NCBI RefSeq assembly: GCF_047663525.1
Contig: NC_092590.1
Span: 16,457,001 to 16,521,000 of the forward strand
Source: Anas platyrhynchos
Lineage: Eukaryota > Chordata > Aves > Anseriformes > Anatidae
Direction of reading: 5' to 3'
Length of the DNA: 64,000 nucleotides
The notes under the pieces were generated by a model, which worked only from the letters and a program-made list of their open reading frames with translations, was not told the origin of the DNA and ran no database searches. A program made the translations under genes and the position numbers. Of this stretch, positions 46,388-60,710 are shown one piece after another; the stretch's first letter is position 1, and each line of letters opens with the position of its first letter.

Positions 46388-47428
46388 CCTTCTTCTCTAT
46401 TAGAAGATAGCAGTACTCAGCCCTCCCAGGTGAGGGTTTCTGTTGTCCAGGCCTGTGCTATTTAGCTCTCACCAGTTTGCTTCTGCACCCCCTGTTTCTG
46501 TATGTCTTCCGTGAGCTATGAACACCACGGTTGTCTCTTTCCAGGCTTAAGAATCAAACAATGGTTGTTTGAGCATTTCCAGAGCCACTGCTCAGGGCAA
46601 TAAACACCTGCAGATAGAAATGATAAATAGGTGGTGACTAAAACAATCAATGAATTTTTTGTCAAATTGGTAGCATAGGACCAATAACTTCAGTAATCAG
46701 ACAAAGCTATTCTCTGCCAAATAATGCTGTACTGAAGTATGTGCCTAAATACGCCATTTGGACAACACTAGGTTACAGTGTTCCTTGAAAGAGTTAACAT
46801 CTAATCGCAGATTTGGTTTCCTTGATTGACAGACAATTTTCAAAAAGAGTGTGGTTTGTCAAGAAGTTGTTCCCTTCTTCTTCCAGAAATCTCTTTGAAA
46901 CCAGTGCAGGCAATTTCCTGTCTGTGACGGCATTCAAGACACGAGATACCCTTGTCTTTGACAGCAAAGGACGTTGGTTTCATTTGAGCTTTTTCCCTTA
47001 TCACTGACAACAATAAAATTGTCAAGTGTGTGATTTGAAACATCAAATTCGGTATGAACTTTTTGTGTAAGCAAGGGACATTGGACATATTAACTTTTTT
47101 TCTCCCATCTATACTGATATATGGGACATACCAATTGACAAATGGTAACGATTGCCTGATGTATGTGTATAGCAACTTCTGTGCGAACTATCAGCAGACC
47201 AACAAGGTTATAATGAAGTCATCTTTTGAATTTAATAATAAATTTCACTTTGTCAGCAGTGGTCCAAGGTAATGATGTGAAGCTTCTTAACAGTGAAGGC
47301 AGAGGAAGACTTCGTAGCTGAGGAAATGCTCATTTTAATTGCAGGCTTGAAATACTGTCTGTCAAAGTACCGTAGCATTATTTTATTTTTATTGAGAAAC
47401 CAAATGCATTTGAACTTGACACCCCCCG

Positions 47429-47449
47429 ATAAATAAATAAATAAATAAG
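47429..47449. repeat. (AAAT)n microsatellite
   Basis: About five AAAT units following a CCCCCC run. Confidence 0.85.
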
Positions 47450-50210
47450 CAAGCAGTCTCTCTGCATTCATAAGAAATCGATCATGGTGAATAACAGATG
47501 ATTTTGAGTATTTGGGTTTGAGTCCACAGAGTGAGACTTGAAAGTCACCTGAAAATTGCCTTTTCCAGGCTTGGTTTGTAGGAGCATAAGCATCGCAAGG
47601 CATGAATGAGCTGTTTCACCGAAAGGAGAGTGGATTTCCTGGGTAAACCATGACTTCAGTCTGTCTTATGTCACACTGCTAGCCTTTGTGTAATGCCTGT
47701 TGTTATACTACGGCTCTGGCTACAGCAGGCTCAGGTTCCTGGTGGTGGCATTAACTGCAGCCATGAATGTGCCTTACACCTCACCTTAAGTCTTCCTGAC
47801 GGTCTTTTAAAAGAAGCTGTGATCAATTATGTAGAGGATATTTTACAAGAGCGAGCCCTTGTGAAAGATGTTATCCTGCCATGTTATCTCAGCGGGTGAC
47901 AGTAGTTGCTGTAAGACCAGACGTGTGCCCGCAGTCCGTGCTGCTGGCCCCAGGTCGAGGGACAGTGTTACTCACTAGCACTTCAGCTCACTGCCTGGGA
48001 GGAGCAGCAGGTCCCTGCCTGCCCAAATTTCACATGAACAAAGTACTGCAGAGCTCCTGGGTGCATGAATCCAGCTGCCTGTCTCAATACCTATTAAAGA
48101 TAATTTTCCCCAAATAACCCAGCTCCAGATCTTCCCAGTTTCTCCTGTTGCTGAATACCCCCAGATAGCCTTTCAAATTCTGGTTAGCAAGTTGTGGTTT
48201 TGCTTCCTTTTACAAATAAATAGGCCTTATCCTACAATCACATCTCAATACCTCTTAGACCCAGTATTTATCATGGGAATTATTTCGAAGTCCATGGCGT
48301 CCTTCAGTTGGCCCAAAACCATTTCTCATTGCAACATCAGCGGACAACAGCAGCCAGCCCGTAAGAGTATTATTTACTCTTCCAGACCTCTTTCCACCCA
48401 TAAGTTCCTGCTACCTCCAGCCACCAAAGAGCAAAAATACGTGGATGTGTGACTTCCCCTGTAGTAAGAGCGGTGGGTGCAGTTTGGTGCTGAGTGGTAA
48501 CGTCCTCAGCTGAATTACAGGCAAAAGCCGAAATCTAAAGGGTGTTTATATTACTTAGTGAAAATCATTCAACAATAAAAGTCTAGTTGCTGCTGTTGGG
48601 AATATAACTGTTAGAATAAAACTTAAGGCAACGGTAAGATTCAGCTATGGTATGTTAATTTGAATCTGCAGTAAATCTGTCAGGATTTCAAGTCAGTTTA
48701 AGAGGTAAAATATAATTGTTGTAAAACACCGAACTGCAATTTATATATATTTTTCCCAACCACTTGTGGGCTAGCAATATTTCAGCTCTATAATCACAAT
48801 CTGAACCTTTTAGAAGGTTCTTTTTTATACAAGTCAGCAGAAGTAGTATTTTACTTCTCTTTTGTGTGGGATTCTTTGAATGCAATGCACTTCTGGGGAG
48901 GAAAATAGTCTGGGGAGAAAATCCAGCAAAGGCTGCTTTGCACTTGCTTCTCTTTTCTGAAAGAAAGACGTGCCTGAGTGTGCAATGATCAATTTGTCAG
49001 TCAGTTTGGAGCGCAATGAAAATGACTGTCAAGGTGAGGTTTTGTTAGTTAGATGTAAAATACCATTTGACCTTACAGACTTGCCTTCTGTAACGGCATT
49101 TTGTGATAACAGGTAGACGTGGTTAAAAAAAAATAATAATAATCCTTTTGTCATCTATCTTTTTGTAAAAAAGCTTCCTCTTATTTTTAAGCAGAAAAAG
49201 ACTGTAAAGTGCCTTCAGTTTATTAAGCAATTAGACTAATAAGAGTTTTAGGCTTTTAGTCCCAAGCTTCTCCCAGGTGTTTTTTCGCAACAGCCTGAAT
49301 CTTGACTGTTCATTTGCAACCCATCTTCCCAGGTGAGCTTTGGGATGCTGAGAAAGCTGAGAGGAGACATGAAGCAGGTTGCCCACATCATGCTTTGGGT
49401 ATAATGTCTTAGTTAGGAGACAGTCTTCATGTTGTCACCGGAGAGCAGGGAGAGCATCTGGAGAGCTGTGTGTGACCACCATCCTGTCACTCCCAGAGCA
49501 GAAACTCAAGGGGTGTTTGAGGAGAGGCATTAACGCCAGTCCAGAGGGCTTGGTGCCTCCTGGGGTGCACTCCCAGGAGACAAGTCCCCAGGAACCGAGT
49601 GCAGGAGATGAACTCATCAGGCAGGGCTTACAGAGACGAGTGGTTTGGGGTGAGTCCTTATGGATGAGGGATGAAATATGTGAAGAGTTACTGCAGAGGA
49701 CACGGTGTTGTCTGAGGTCAGACCCACAGGAGCTCCTTGGGAGATGCCCTGGCAGCCTCTTAATGGAAAATAAAAGGCAGCCTGTTAATTTGTCCTTATT
49801 TGGAATCATTTCTGAAGGCTTGTAAAGCTTCACTGCTCCAGAGGAAAGTTACATCTGCTGATTGAGGGGAGGAAGGGAAATGATAATAAAAGTTACTCAG
49901 TTGAGGCTAATATAGCCTTTTGAATTTTGCAGTCAGATGAGTCTGAGAGATTAAAAGGAGAGAGAAAAAGGATGATTTGCATGCTTAAAAAAGATAAATA
50001 ACCCTTTGTACTCATTATTTTGGTATGTGTTTGCATTTTTCTTTTTTTCTTTTTTAAAGCATTAAGGAAAAGGGGACTTGACAATTCTTTAGCAAGTATT
50101 AGGCTAGGCTGAATTAGTGTGGAGAGACCGCTGGCCATCTGTGTAGTTTGGGCTGCTGTGACTTTTGAAGCTAATGCACTTTAATAGGTTTTGATGGCCA
50201 GAGTCTGCAC

Positions 50211-50244
50211 AAAAAAAAAAAAATAAAAAATAAAAATAATAATG
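50211..50244. repeat. A-rich/(AAT)n tract
   Basis: A run of about 13 A followed by AAAAAT and AAT units. Simple sequence. Confidence 0.85.
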
Positions 50245-53200
50245 AGAATGAGGGAGATTGTTTTATTTTGTTGCTACTTGCATTGAGGCATGGCCTCTCC
50301 TGCTTCCAGCAAGGCAGGGTCTGGCTGCCTGTGTACTGCTTGCACCATGGTAACAGTCCTCTGTCAGCATCCTTGGGCAAAGAGAGGATACAGAGGTTAG
50401 CCTGTTCCAGAGCATTTATATTCCAGGCAGACAGGTGAAAGCCACATTGGACTCAGGAAGAACAGGGTGGCAGAAGCACAGCGTGGGGAACAGGTGGTGC
50501 TAGCAATCCCTGCTGGCACCATGACCAAAGGAGGGAGTTCCCTGAACCTCAGTTGGATCTGGTCCTTGCTTCACCTGTAATATAACACTTCTCTTTTACC
50601 TGTTCCTGAAATTTTTCCTGTTTCAAGTCTAGTGCCTGTAAATTTAGCAATCACTCTGTACAGACACAAGTAAGACCTTGTCTCAGGGTCTTGGCAAAGC
50701 AGTGAGGGCGAGCAGTGGTCCTGCCCCCTGTGTCCCCTCCACAAGTGGACAGAGCAGATACCTGCAAGGAGGTAGACTGCTGACCCTAATTCATCATCTG
50801 AACCGGTGCCTGCTGACAATTGCCTTTCTGATTGCGTATCATTTTCAAAGAGATTGCTGCATATAGTGGGAGAGAAAGCCTTTCAGATCCTCTTTGATGC
50901 GGTCTCTGGGTTTCAAAATCAAGACATCATTTAGCTGTCAGTGAAGACAGTGTGAAACTTGCAGGAGAATCCTCTCCAGTTGCTATTTCCCTGTAACAAG
51001 AAGACAACAAGAAAGAAGAAAAGGCATTTCATTGTGAAGTCTCTCAGGCTTGCAAATGCACTCTGCCACTTACAGGCCTTTTGTTTGCATTGTGCTTGGC
51101 TTGGCAGGAACCTGCCTCATTAACCTTTTCCGTCCCTCTCTCCTCTTCTGCTGCAAGGTAATGCTGTAACCCCTTCAAGGTGCAAGGAGTGCAGGTGCAC
51201 CGAGCCTCAGTCTTTGCATACTCAGACAGATGAGGGAAAGCAAGCTGAGAGGAGCTGCGGTGATGTGTACTGATGCATGGACTGATGGAGGTGGAGAGTG
51301 ATGGGGCCAAAGAGTGGAGAAGTGAGGCCCTAGAGCATCTGTGGGAAAGGGAAAACCTCTGTTGGACAGCAGAGAGGGCACGTGTGTAATGACACTGCAA
51401 GACAGACCCAGCATGTAGCCACTGTTAAGAAAAGACTTCGAATGTACTGATCTGCAGAGAGCAAGCAAGATGGTCTGGTTGTAAGACACCAAGGGCTGCA
51501 GCGAGAGTGTGACCAGCTGCTCCTTCCTCAGGCACTCTGGAAAAGCATATCACGGCAGATGTCCTTCCTTGCCATTTTTTTTTCCCCGTGTTCTTCACAG
51601 TGTGGTTTGCTTTTGCATCAGGTACCACGTTGCTTTCAATGCCATGACTGCACAGGAGCAGCTCTGGCGTAGCTAGAGGTCACAGCTGTAGCATGTCTGG
51701 CGCTGGGGTTGGCTTTGCCTCCCCTATCCTCTTGTGCAGGAGCAATGCCTCCAAAAGCCCTTCCACCACCTGTTTGGCTGGATGGAGCTGAAGTCCTTTT
51801 CCCCTAAATATAGCTCTGTGCGCGTGGCGGAGCTGAGCTCTGTTGGCATAGCAAAGCACAAGCAAAGGGAAAGCCAGATGGCTGATTCATGCTGAAAGGC
51901 AGCGTGAGGGACTAGAGAAGACAGGCAATGACTTGGCACAGTGACCAGTTTCTTGGATGCCTCGGAGAGGCCGTCTTACCTTTCTGTCCCACCCTCTCCA
52001 CTTACCTATAGCTTTTTTTTCAGACAGGAATATCTCTACTTGCCAGGGACTGCATCTCTCTCCCAAAAAGGGACGATCACAGCACACAAAATTTTGCCAT
52101 ATGGAATTTGAGTTGAGGTATTTCCTCAAAGGAGGGAGGTGGGTTCATCCTCCTGGAGACACAGATTGTCCATCTCTCTTTGCTGACTGTAGTGAGCAGG
52201 AAAGTGTGATGGTCATTCCCACCAAATCTGTGCGCTGCAGGATCTCATTTTCCTGAAATCAGCTGGGGAACATGAGACCATTCTTTATGCTGCTTTTACA
52301 AGGACAGCCAGTACCTGATGCAGGAAATAATTGCATCGGGTCTAATTGAGTCAGATCTAACTGCATGTGATCTTTTTGTGGATTGTTTTTCTGCTTGTTT
52401 GTTGTGGGAGGAGGAGGAGGGAAAGTTTGCTCTTATTTTTGAACTCATGGGCAAACAAGTAGGCAACTCAGGGCTTAGTGTCATTTTTGGCTGTGTAGTA
52501 AACAAAGTGAGCCCCAGTCTATGATGCCTGACACAGGCACATTTCTGAGCAGGTGCTGGTATGGGCTTCCTTCTCCTAACCAGAGTGGGTGGGTGGCTTG
52601 GTCCTCTGTTCAGACTCCAAAATTGTACGTTTTACACTTTAAGCTTTCCTCTGACCTGAGACCTCAGACACATCCTCGTCCTTTCTTCTTGCATGTACTC
52701 TACTTGGAGGTCAGTTTCCAGCATCCCTTCAGCCCACCTGCCAGAAGGAGACATCACTTTCTCTGTGTCCTGCTCCTTAAGTCAGGCACACTATCCAGGT
52801 TCAGCTTTGCAGGTTGCCTGTCGTGGGTATGCTGCAACTCCATTTCTAGAGCCAAAGCTTCTAGGGATGGTCAACTAGTAGTACAACTCTGGCTGCTAAT
52901 TTATTCCAAATAAACTAGATTATGACAGTCTGTGACACTTATATGATCCTTGAATAGGGGACCAGAGGGTTGGGAGGACGCTGGGATGTGCATGTGGTGG
53001 GAGGAGGGAGAGGTGGGCCTCAAAGTTTCCAGCTTTGCACATGAGACTGGCCCAGACTGTTGTGCTGCTTGGGCAGGTCTCTTGTCTGCCTTGGCTTGTG
53101 TTAGGCTGGAAGGCGCAGTGAGAAATAGTAAAGACTGAAAAAGCACTAAGATACCATTTTCTGCTAAAACACACCAATATTCCAGCGTACATGTGGCTCA

Positions 53201-56200
53201 GATTTGCAGTGAGCGGGCTGCTAGGAAAGGTGTGCGGGTAACAAAGGGGTCTTTGTAAACTGCAGAGGAAGAAACTGGAACCACACTGGCACAGGCTCTG
53301 GGTGACATAAACACTGTTACAGGTGCCGAATTAGGTGCAAAAATTTCAAATTATCACCTTCTTTGTTTGCTGTCAAGAAGATGCAAGTTAGTTGGCAGGG
53401 GAACTAAGTGACACTGTGGTGCTAAACACCCCAAACCACAGTGAGACAAAAGGCATGCCTAAAACCTTGGCTGATGATGTACAGTAAGTGGGAGTGGAGA
53501 GTTGTCCCAGTCTGGGTAAAATGGAGTTAGATGGTTTCTTGTTGGATTACCACTGGCTCCTAAGGTGGGACATCGAAGTAACTCCAATTACAGGTCTGTG
53601 ACAGTTGCCAGCTTGCTCTTAAATTGCAGTAAGTGACATGAACCATGAAAAACTGGAGATAACAATAATAATAATGATAACTCTTTCAAAGACTTGAGCA
53701 TCTAAGTAGAAGCTGCCACCATGACCATGATGTATAAACAGGAAACTTGATTTAGTAACAAGAGGAGAGGTATAGGGAAAAGCGACATGAACATGGAGCT
53801 CAGAACATCCAGCCCAGCATTACAGGGATATTTTGTTCTGCTACAAGATTTCTGTGTTGGTGTGTTCAGGCTATGCACATCCTGGATCCTTGTTGTCCTT
53901 CAGTTATAACCCCATGCCTCTGGGATGGTATGAGGAGCAACCAGCTGGTATCTATTTTGCCAATATGCAACATCCTCGATCTGGCTCATGAAAGTCCTGT
54001 GCAGTGGAAGATGGCTATTATGGCAATCCACTTGCATTTGCTTTTTCTTAGCTGTGTTAAGGAGGACACGGGGGCAGAAACAGGGGGACGCTGCCATGAA
54101 GACAGAAATAAACCCAAACTCGAACTGGGAAAGGGCTGGTGAGATGTGGTTGCGTGGATCTGGTATGTGCTGCGGGTACAAACTGAAACATTTTCTTCAA
54201 GTGCTGTGGAACATGGGATCAATATTGCTGGCTTGCTAGCTGATTAAATGAAACATTGCCTTTCTGCAGGAAAATGGGGCTTTTGAGGGGTTCCTGCACC
54301 AGCTGCTGTAGCTTATCAGGCTATATTTAATCAGAGCCCAGAAGTACAGTTGTCTGGCTGCTGAAGCTACTTTTTCTCATGACTTCTGGGCATCTTGGAC
54401 CAGCCCCTCCATGCCCTGCTCCTAGGAGCGGGAAGCTGATAACACCATAGAGCATCTCTGCAGTCCTCTTTTGAGTCTGCATGTAAAAATCGCCACTGGG
54501 GTTTGCATTTCCCCTGCATCTGGGACACATACAGATTAGTGGGATTTTGGACTCCTCTAAATCCCAGGGAGTTGGGTGAAACCTTGCTTTTCCGTGCAAA
54601 AGATTGACTTGGTTATTTAAACAGCACTACACTGGCAGGCTCCTGCAGTCCCCACAGAAGGAAATAGCTTCAGTATTGCTTTCTTTATTCATCTACTGTG
54701 CTGTGTTAGAAAGGGCAGAGCACGGGGTTTTCCAGCAAGGCCCAGGCTATGCTTATGTATCCTGCTCCAGCTGCAGCTTCATGGAGGAAGCCTTTCACCC
54801 CCATGCTGGGCTCCCTCCCCTCTCTTCACCTCTTGCTGCCAGTCATCATCATTTTCACATAGTTCATACAACATAATTGCAGTGTAATTGCCCCCAGTCC
54901 AGCTTAGCAAAACAAAAACATGCCAAGATTAACCCATCTATGTGATCGGTCTTTGCTGATCCAGACCATTGGAACTGAACCATGTTGTAGAAGGATGATT
55001 TGAGCCTGGAGACATGCCACATGTGTGGGTAACCCCACTGCATCCACTGCCTGCCAGGTGTGGATGTGGGCAGAGCCTCCCAAGCTCCTCCACCCTGAAC
55101 TGCAGAAGAGGAGAAGTTTCAAACTGGGAACAGATTTGCATCCTCCAGAAGGCAAGGGGAAGGAAGACGCACAAGGGACATAAACAGTGAGATTACCTCT
55201 GCATGCTGTGGGTTAAAATGCTATCATCTTTTTGAGTAGAGCATGTAAAGTGTGTACATCTGGAACGTGTGCGAGCTGCTGCGGCTCTAATTATGGGACT
55301 GTGGCACACTGGGCTACTGCACAGGCTGCTGAGCAGCCCTAGCTGTTTGAGCCTGGACTAACTTTGGTATGATTCATGATGTTAATGATGCATTTTTACA
55401 GCAGAGGAGGAAGAATCCTATTGTCCTTTCTTCTTTGTTTCAGTATATTTTTGCTTTATATCCGTTGAATGCTTTGTTTCCATTTTGTATTAATTTTGCA
55501 AATTGGTCCCTGTGGTAAGAGCATGTGTAACGGTTTTATGCAGCCTTTTCTAAGCCTGCCTTAATGTCCCTGCATTTATCTTTTGAAGCTAATAATTAAA
55601 AGGGGAAAAACACTGTCTGTGGACTTCTATAGCGATGCCAGTTGAGTCCATTTTCTCTCTTGTTGGTAACTATCTGATCTGACTCGCACCCACAACAGAC
55701 TGTCGGGGGGAAAAAATAGTCACTGCTTTTATTTCATGTCTGGCCTGATGAGAATAGTAATGAGAACAGCAAAGCAGTTGCATCCCCAGCTAGCTGGCTA
55801 CAAAGTAGGCAGGCTGAGTCCTCGATGTACTGTCAATTCCATGCATTGTGTAGGCAATTAACATTGATGCTAAAATAATTAATGATGAGAAAACATCAAA
55901 GGGTTTGGGTGCTTCAGTTCAAACGAGCACCAGAAGCTCAGTTTGTTATCCAGGCTTGTCTAGTTGTCTGAAAATACCTTATAACTAGCTTCTCGGTGCT
56001 GCAAACCACAAAAAGGCTGGCACTTCCATTCTGACTTAGATGTGTTCAGAGCTCTAGGAAGCTCCGGGAGAGGTTTCAACACAAAAACGAGCATTTGCGT
56101 TCAGTCTAATATGAGCTGTTTTGTAAATATTTGATGAAAAGATTTAGAATTTTTCAATTTCGGAAATGCACTGCACAAGTTGATTTACAGAAGGTTATCA

Positions 56201-56464
56201 AAGTCACAAGCTTGTTCTAATTTCCAAGGTAGTGATTGAACTTTTTTTGAAGTGATCTCTGGAGCAAGCAAATATACAGTGGAGGAGGTTGGTAGGAATG
56301 CCAAACTAGAGCTGGGTTGAAGTTGCCATCTAAGGCAGCGCTTCAATTCCCCTATTTCATACTTAGAGTACAGAATTAGCTCATATATTTATTGCAGTTA
56401 TTGCTCAGTGGGTAATTGCATTTCTTCTGATGGATCAGAGAAACACCCGCAAGTAAAATGTCCA

Positions 56465-56528
56465 GAAAAAAAATGAAATAAAATAAAATAAAAATAAAAA
56501 AGAAGAAGAAAAGAGGAAAAAAAAAAAA
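56465..56528. repeat. Purine-rich A/AAAAT/GAA tract
   Basis: AAAAT repeats pass into GAAGAA and then a run of 12 A. No coding potential. Confidence 0.85.
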
Positions 56529-58439
56529 GCTGAATTTGCAAGTCTGGCCTGGATCTCCACTCCACCATGCACTGGTCCTTTGCATCTCATTTATTGGACT
56601 AAATCTGATTATACACGCAGCAGTGTCTCAGGTCCTGTCCTACCATCATAAACATCTATTTTTCCTATAGAGGAATGCAAGTCACTGTGCTAATGATTGA
56701 ACTGTTTGTCAGGTGCAAAAAGCAGTGAAAGACAGAACTGAGTAGTGTGAGAGTCATTTAAAGCAACGTGCGTTGCAATGTGTGGAGTGCGGCACAAAAA
56801 TGCTGCTGATTGGCCACAATGTAGATTGTCTTTCTGGAAGTCTGTACTCAGAGTATAATTGAGTGTGTGCTATCCCATGCGTGCTTAGAATTTCTTATTG
56901 ACGACAATATTGAAGCAGCTAAGTTTAAAAATAAAAAGTATGAACCAAAGAGAATGAAAGAGGTCAATGTTTTATTATCTAAAGAGAACTTTGATGTAGA
57001 AAAGTTGCATACAACACAAATCAGCTATTAAATTGACCTCATCTGTGGCCTGCTTGATTTCAAAGGCCTTTGAGTAGACTTTTACAAAGAAAGTTTTAAA
57101 AGTTCATGCACAGAGGTAGCATTTTAAAAAAAAAAAAAAAACATAGCTTATTTATTTTTAATAAGTTATACGCATAGCCCTTGGTTCCTCGAGGTAGCAA
57201 ACCAAACATCTGGCTTTTAGGCTCAGTGATGTTTGGATCATGATCAAAGGGAAAGGTTGCCAATTAACCCCCCATGATCTCTCCACCATGTGTGTTTGAT
57301 GCCATCTTTTTTCCATTTCATTTATTTCATCTGAGCTTGATATTAAATCTCTTACCAAATTCAGATTAGCCATGGCTTTCCCATTGCTCTGACAGCACAT
57401 CAAAGCTCCAGAGGACCCAGAAGGTTGAATTAGCCACTGTCTGAATCTTCTCTGAGCTGCTCTGAGAGAGATGTATCTGTGTAAGGAATAAAGGGAATAG
57501 ATGATATCTCTGCTCTGAAACTTTCAGAAAAGTTAAATGGTAAGACTGGGCTAAATTTAAACAAGAAGTACTGTGCAGAAAGCAAGTAGGTACAATAACG
57601 AGGTGTTGTATAGTTTATAGAAAAAAATATAGAAAATAAGTAGCAATAAAGAGATAGAATAACTTGGAATAATTTCAGCATATATTTCAGCAAACAGGAA
57701 TATGTTATATTACTAAATGTAATATATTTGCTGTTTGTATTAAAATAACATTAGTGAAGTAGGGAGGAACCTACAAGATAAGACCACGCTATTTTCATTG
57801 CTCTCATGATCATCAGTTACCTTTAAAACAAAAGGGCAAGCATTTTTTTGAGGCTGTCCCGGGGAGCTAAGCTACTGCCAAGAGCATGCAGCAGTGTGGA
57901 AAAAATGCAACCAATATGTGTAGGGAAAAAGGGAACAGGTTACATAGAAATGAGGTGGGGACATTTAACTCTTGGTAACTGACAGTTAGAAACTTCATCT
58001 GGCAAGGCTTTGCTGTCATTGTCTGGGGTAATAAACTAAATGTCCTCTGCGAAGACACAGGCAGTATCAGATGTTCTGATGTTTGTATAATTTCATCTAG
58101 TCTATTTTATATGATAGAGGGTGATTTGGTACAAAAACTTGGGTCTAACAATTGAAATTAGGGTTACAGACCAAAAGTTGATCAGAAATCAGGGAAGACT
58201 GATATAAATCACACACAGCTGGACGTTTTATTGTATTTTCTCCTTCAAATGTGTTGCCACTTTCTGGTGAACCAGTTCCTGATTGTTCCATTTGGGCACT
58301 CCCAGGGTGTCATTTCAGAAATGAAATACAGGCTCAATGTGAGAAGAAAAGAGGGAACTGCGGTATGCTGAAAGCATGAGCTGCGCTGTAGAGGTGAGCA
58401 ATTCATTTGGGACCTTGTGGAGGAGCTATAGAGGATGGG

Positions 58440-59245
58440 AATCATAGATTCATAAAGGTTGGAAAAGACTTCTAAGATCATCTGATCCAACCATCCCCCT
58501 ACCACCACTGTCACCCACTAAACCATGTCCCTAAGCACCACGTCCAACCTTTCCTTGAACACCCCCAGGGACGGTGACTCCACCACCTCCCTGGGCAACC
58601 CGTCCCAGTGCCTGACTGCTCTTTCTGAGGAGAAATGTCTCCTCATTTCCAACCCGAACCTCCCCTGGGGCAACTTGAGGCCATTCCCTCTAATCCTGTC
58701 GCTAGTTATCTGTGAGAAGAGGCCAACCCCCAGATCCCCACACCTTCCTTTCAGGTAGCTGCAGAGAGCAATGAGACCTCCCCTGAGCCTCCTCTTCCCC
58801 AGCCCAAACACCACCAGCTCCCTCAGCTGCTCCTCACAGGCCTTGTGCTCCAGGCCCTTCACCAGCTTCGTAGCCCTGCTCTGGACACGCTCCAGGGCCT
58901 TGATGTCCTTCTGGTAGTGAGGGGCCCAAAGCTGAACACAGTGCTCGAGGTGCGGCCTCACCAGAGCAGAGCACAGGGGGACGATCACCTCCCTGCTCCT
59001 GCTGGCTGCACCATTCCTGACACAAGCCAGGATGCCGCTGGCCTTCTTGGCCACCTGGGCACACTGCTGGCTCGTGTTCAGGCGAGCATCCATCAGCACC
59101 CCCAGATCCTTTTCCTCTGCACAGCTTTCCAGCCACTCTGCCCCAAGCCCATAGCGTTGCATGGGGTTGTTGTGGCCAAAGTGCAGAACCCAGCACTTGG
59201 CCTTGTTGAACCCCATCACCTTAGCCTCTGCCCATCAACCCATCA
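58440..59245 (-). mobile_element. CR1 LINE, 5'-truncated, about 0.8 kb
   Basis: The minus strand carries a 233-codon open stretch (58518-59219) of the C-terminal part of the CR1 ORF2 endonuclease/reverse transcriptase. Recognisable segments are [68 protein letters not shown] and [20 protein letters not shown]. Full CR1 ORF2 is roughly 900-1000 residues, so the endonuclease and the catalytic RT core are missing and it cannot transpose by itself. The 3' UTR ends at 58440 with AATCTATGATT-type sequence on the minus strand. The uninterrupted frame suggests a fairly young copy. Translation would need an outside promoter. Confidence 0.96.
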
Positions 59246-59332
59246 AATTATCTGTTACAACAGTGTAGATTTATTGACCCTTCCTTAAAAAGGCAAATAT
59301 TTAAATATTAAAGCATGGTACAGTGCCATTGA

Positions 59333-59334
59333 AA

Positions 59335-59375
<41 letters not shown>

Positions 59376-59380
59376 GACTT
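59333..59380. repeat. Poly-T tract flanked by 8-bp direct repeats
   Basis: AAGGACTT at 59333-59340 recurs exactly at 59373-59380, and 32 T lie between the copies (34 counting the repeat's own TT). It lies only about 90 bases from the truncated 5' end of the CR1 at 58440-59245. It could be a tail-only retroinsertion on the minus strand with a target-site duplication, or slippage. Confidence 0.8.
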
Positions 59381-60684
59381 GTGTTTGTAAAGGGAAGAAA
59401 AAATCAGAATAGAATATTAAATATACAGAGCCAAAAGTGATCACTCACTCACATCAATGGTCTCACAGAAAAAGTCCCTCTGCTATAGAGAGTATCACGC
59501 ACATTATGAGAAGCTGGAGCAGAGACCAACTACTACAACTTGCAGGTAATCTGAAATAAATCTCTGGAGGTGTTAGTTATGTTGCATAACAATGTGAGTG
59601 ACACCAGAGTCTGGAGATCAGCTGCCTTTGTATGGTGGATAGGACAAGGACTGGTGGTCTTAAATTACTGTGAGAAGAATTCAGGTTAGGCACAAAGAAA
59701 ATGTTTTTAACTGCTGTCTCGAAGTGCCCCGGACTGAGCCATCTGTAGAGGTCTTGTATTCTGTAGCCTGCAGCCTTGCTTCACTCAGGTATGTTTAAGT
59801 GTAGATGTAATTACATACCTTTGAAGTCTGACCATTTACTGACATCGGTGTGTTAAAACCTGAGTGGAAAGGCAAATGATTTTTGAACTCTCTTCTCTGG
59901 CATTCAGATTTTAGTTTCCCCATAGAACGTGATTATTCTATGCCAGCAGAACTGTTTTGGTTCCTTTTCCAGGATATTTTATATAATTATATAAAATCTT
60001 TCTCTTTGTAGCCTGAGATTATGTTTAACTGTACAGCTGCTTTTACATTTTTGTTGTAGCATGCTAATGTATACCTACAACACCACCTTCCTCTATAAAA
60101 AAAAAAAAAAACTTCCTTGTCTTCTCCTGCTTTATTTGTATTGGCTTTTGGGGTCACCTGAATCGAACGAACATGTCTCTCAAAGCTTCCTGTTGACAAT
60201 GTGTCTCAAGACAGTTTATCTTCGGACAAACCAGCATGTCTAGGTATAATAAATATAATAAAATAAGTTTTATTCCAGTGTGGAGTCAGAAGTCTTGTGC
60301 TGTTAGACAGTGAAATCGGCTTTGCTCTTTGTTAACTATTTCTGGGCCTGACTTGCTCGTCCTTATAAAGGAATGATAAACTGACGGATCTAAAAGCAAG
60401 AACGGAGCTGGTATCCTACATTAAGCCTCAGGAACAGGGGGCAAAACATGTCATCCAGCTGCTCTTACGGGGAACCTGGCAACCTTTCTGTACTTATAAC
60501 CTGATCTTCATGAAAAAAATATGGAATTTTAGTTGTATGACCTTAAAAGGAGAGAAATCACAACATTTTCTGATGCATCAGATCTCACGGGATCTTGCTG
60601 TTAACAATCCTGCACTTTATTTCCCAGTTGATCTTTCCCAACTTTTATTGCAACCATCATTATTTCTAAAGTCAAGGCATTGAT

Positions 60685-60710
60685 TATTTTTTATTTATTT
60701 ATTTATTTTA
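60685..60710. repeat. (TTTA)n microsatellite
   Basis: About five TTTA units after a T run. Confidence 0.8.

Larger units (their letters stand above)
44032..58439. other. Intergenic sequence, no gene seen
   Basis: About 14 kb of noncoding sequence. It holds a C24-A11 tract (44381-44415), a T23 run (46365-46387), AAAT repeats (47429-47449), A-rich tracts (50211-50244, 56465-56528) and a run of about 17 A near 57125-57140. I found no exon, RNA gene or further transposon. Ancient elements beyond visual recognition may be present. Confidence 0.6.
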
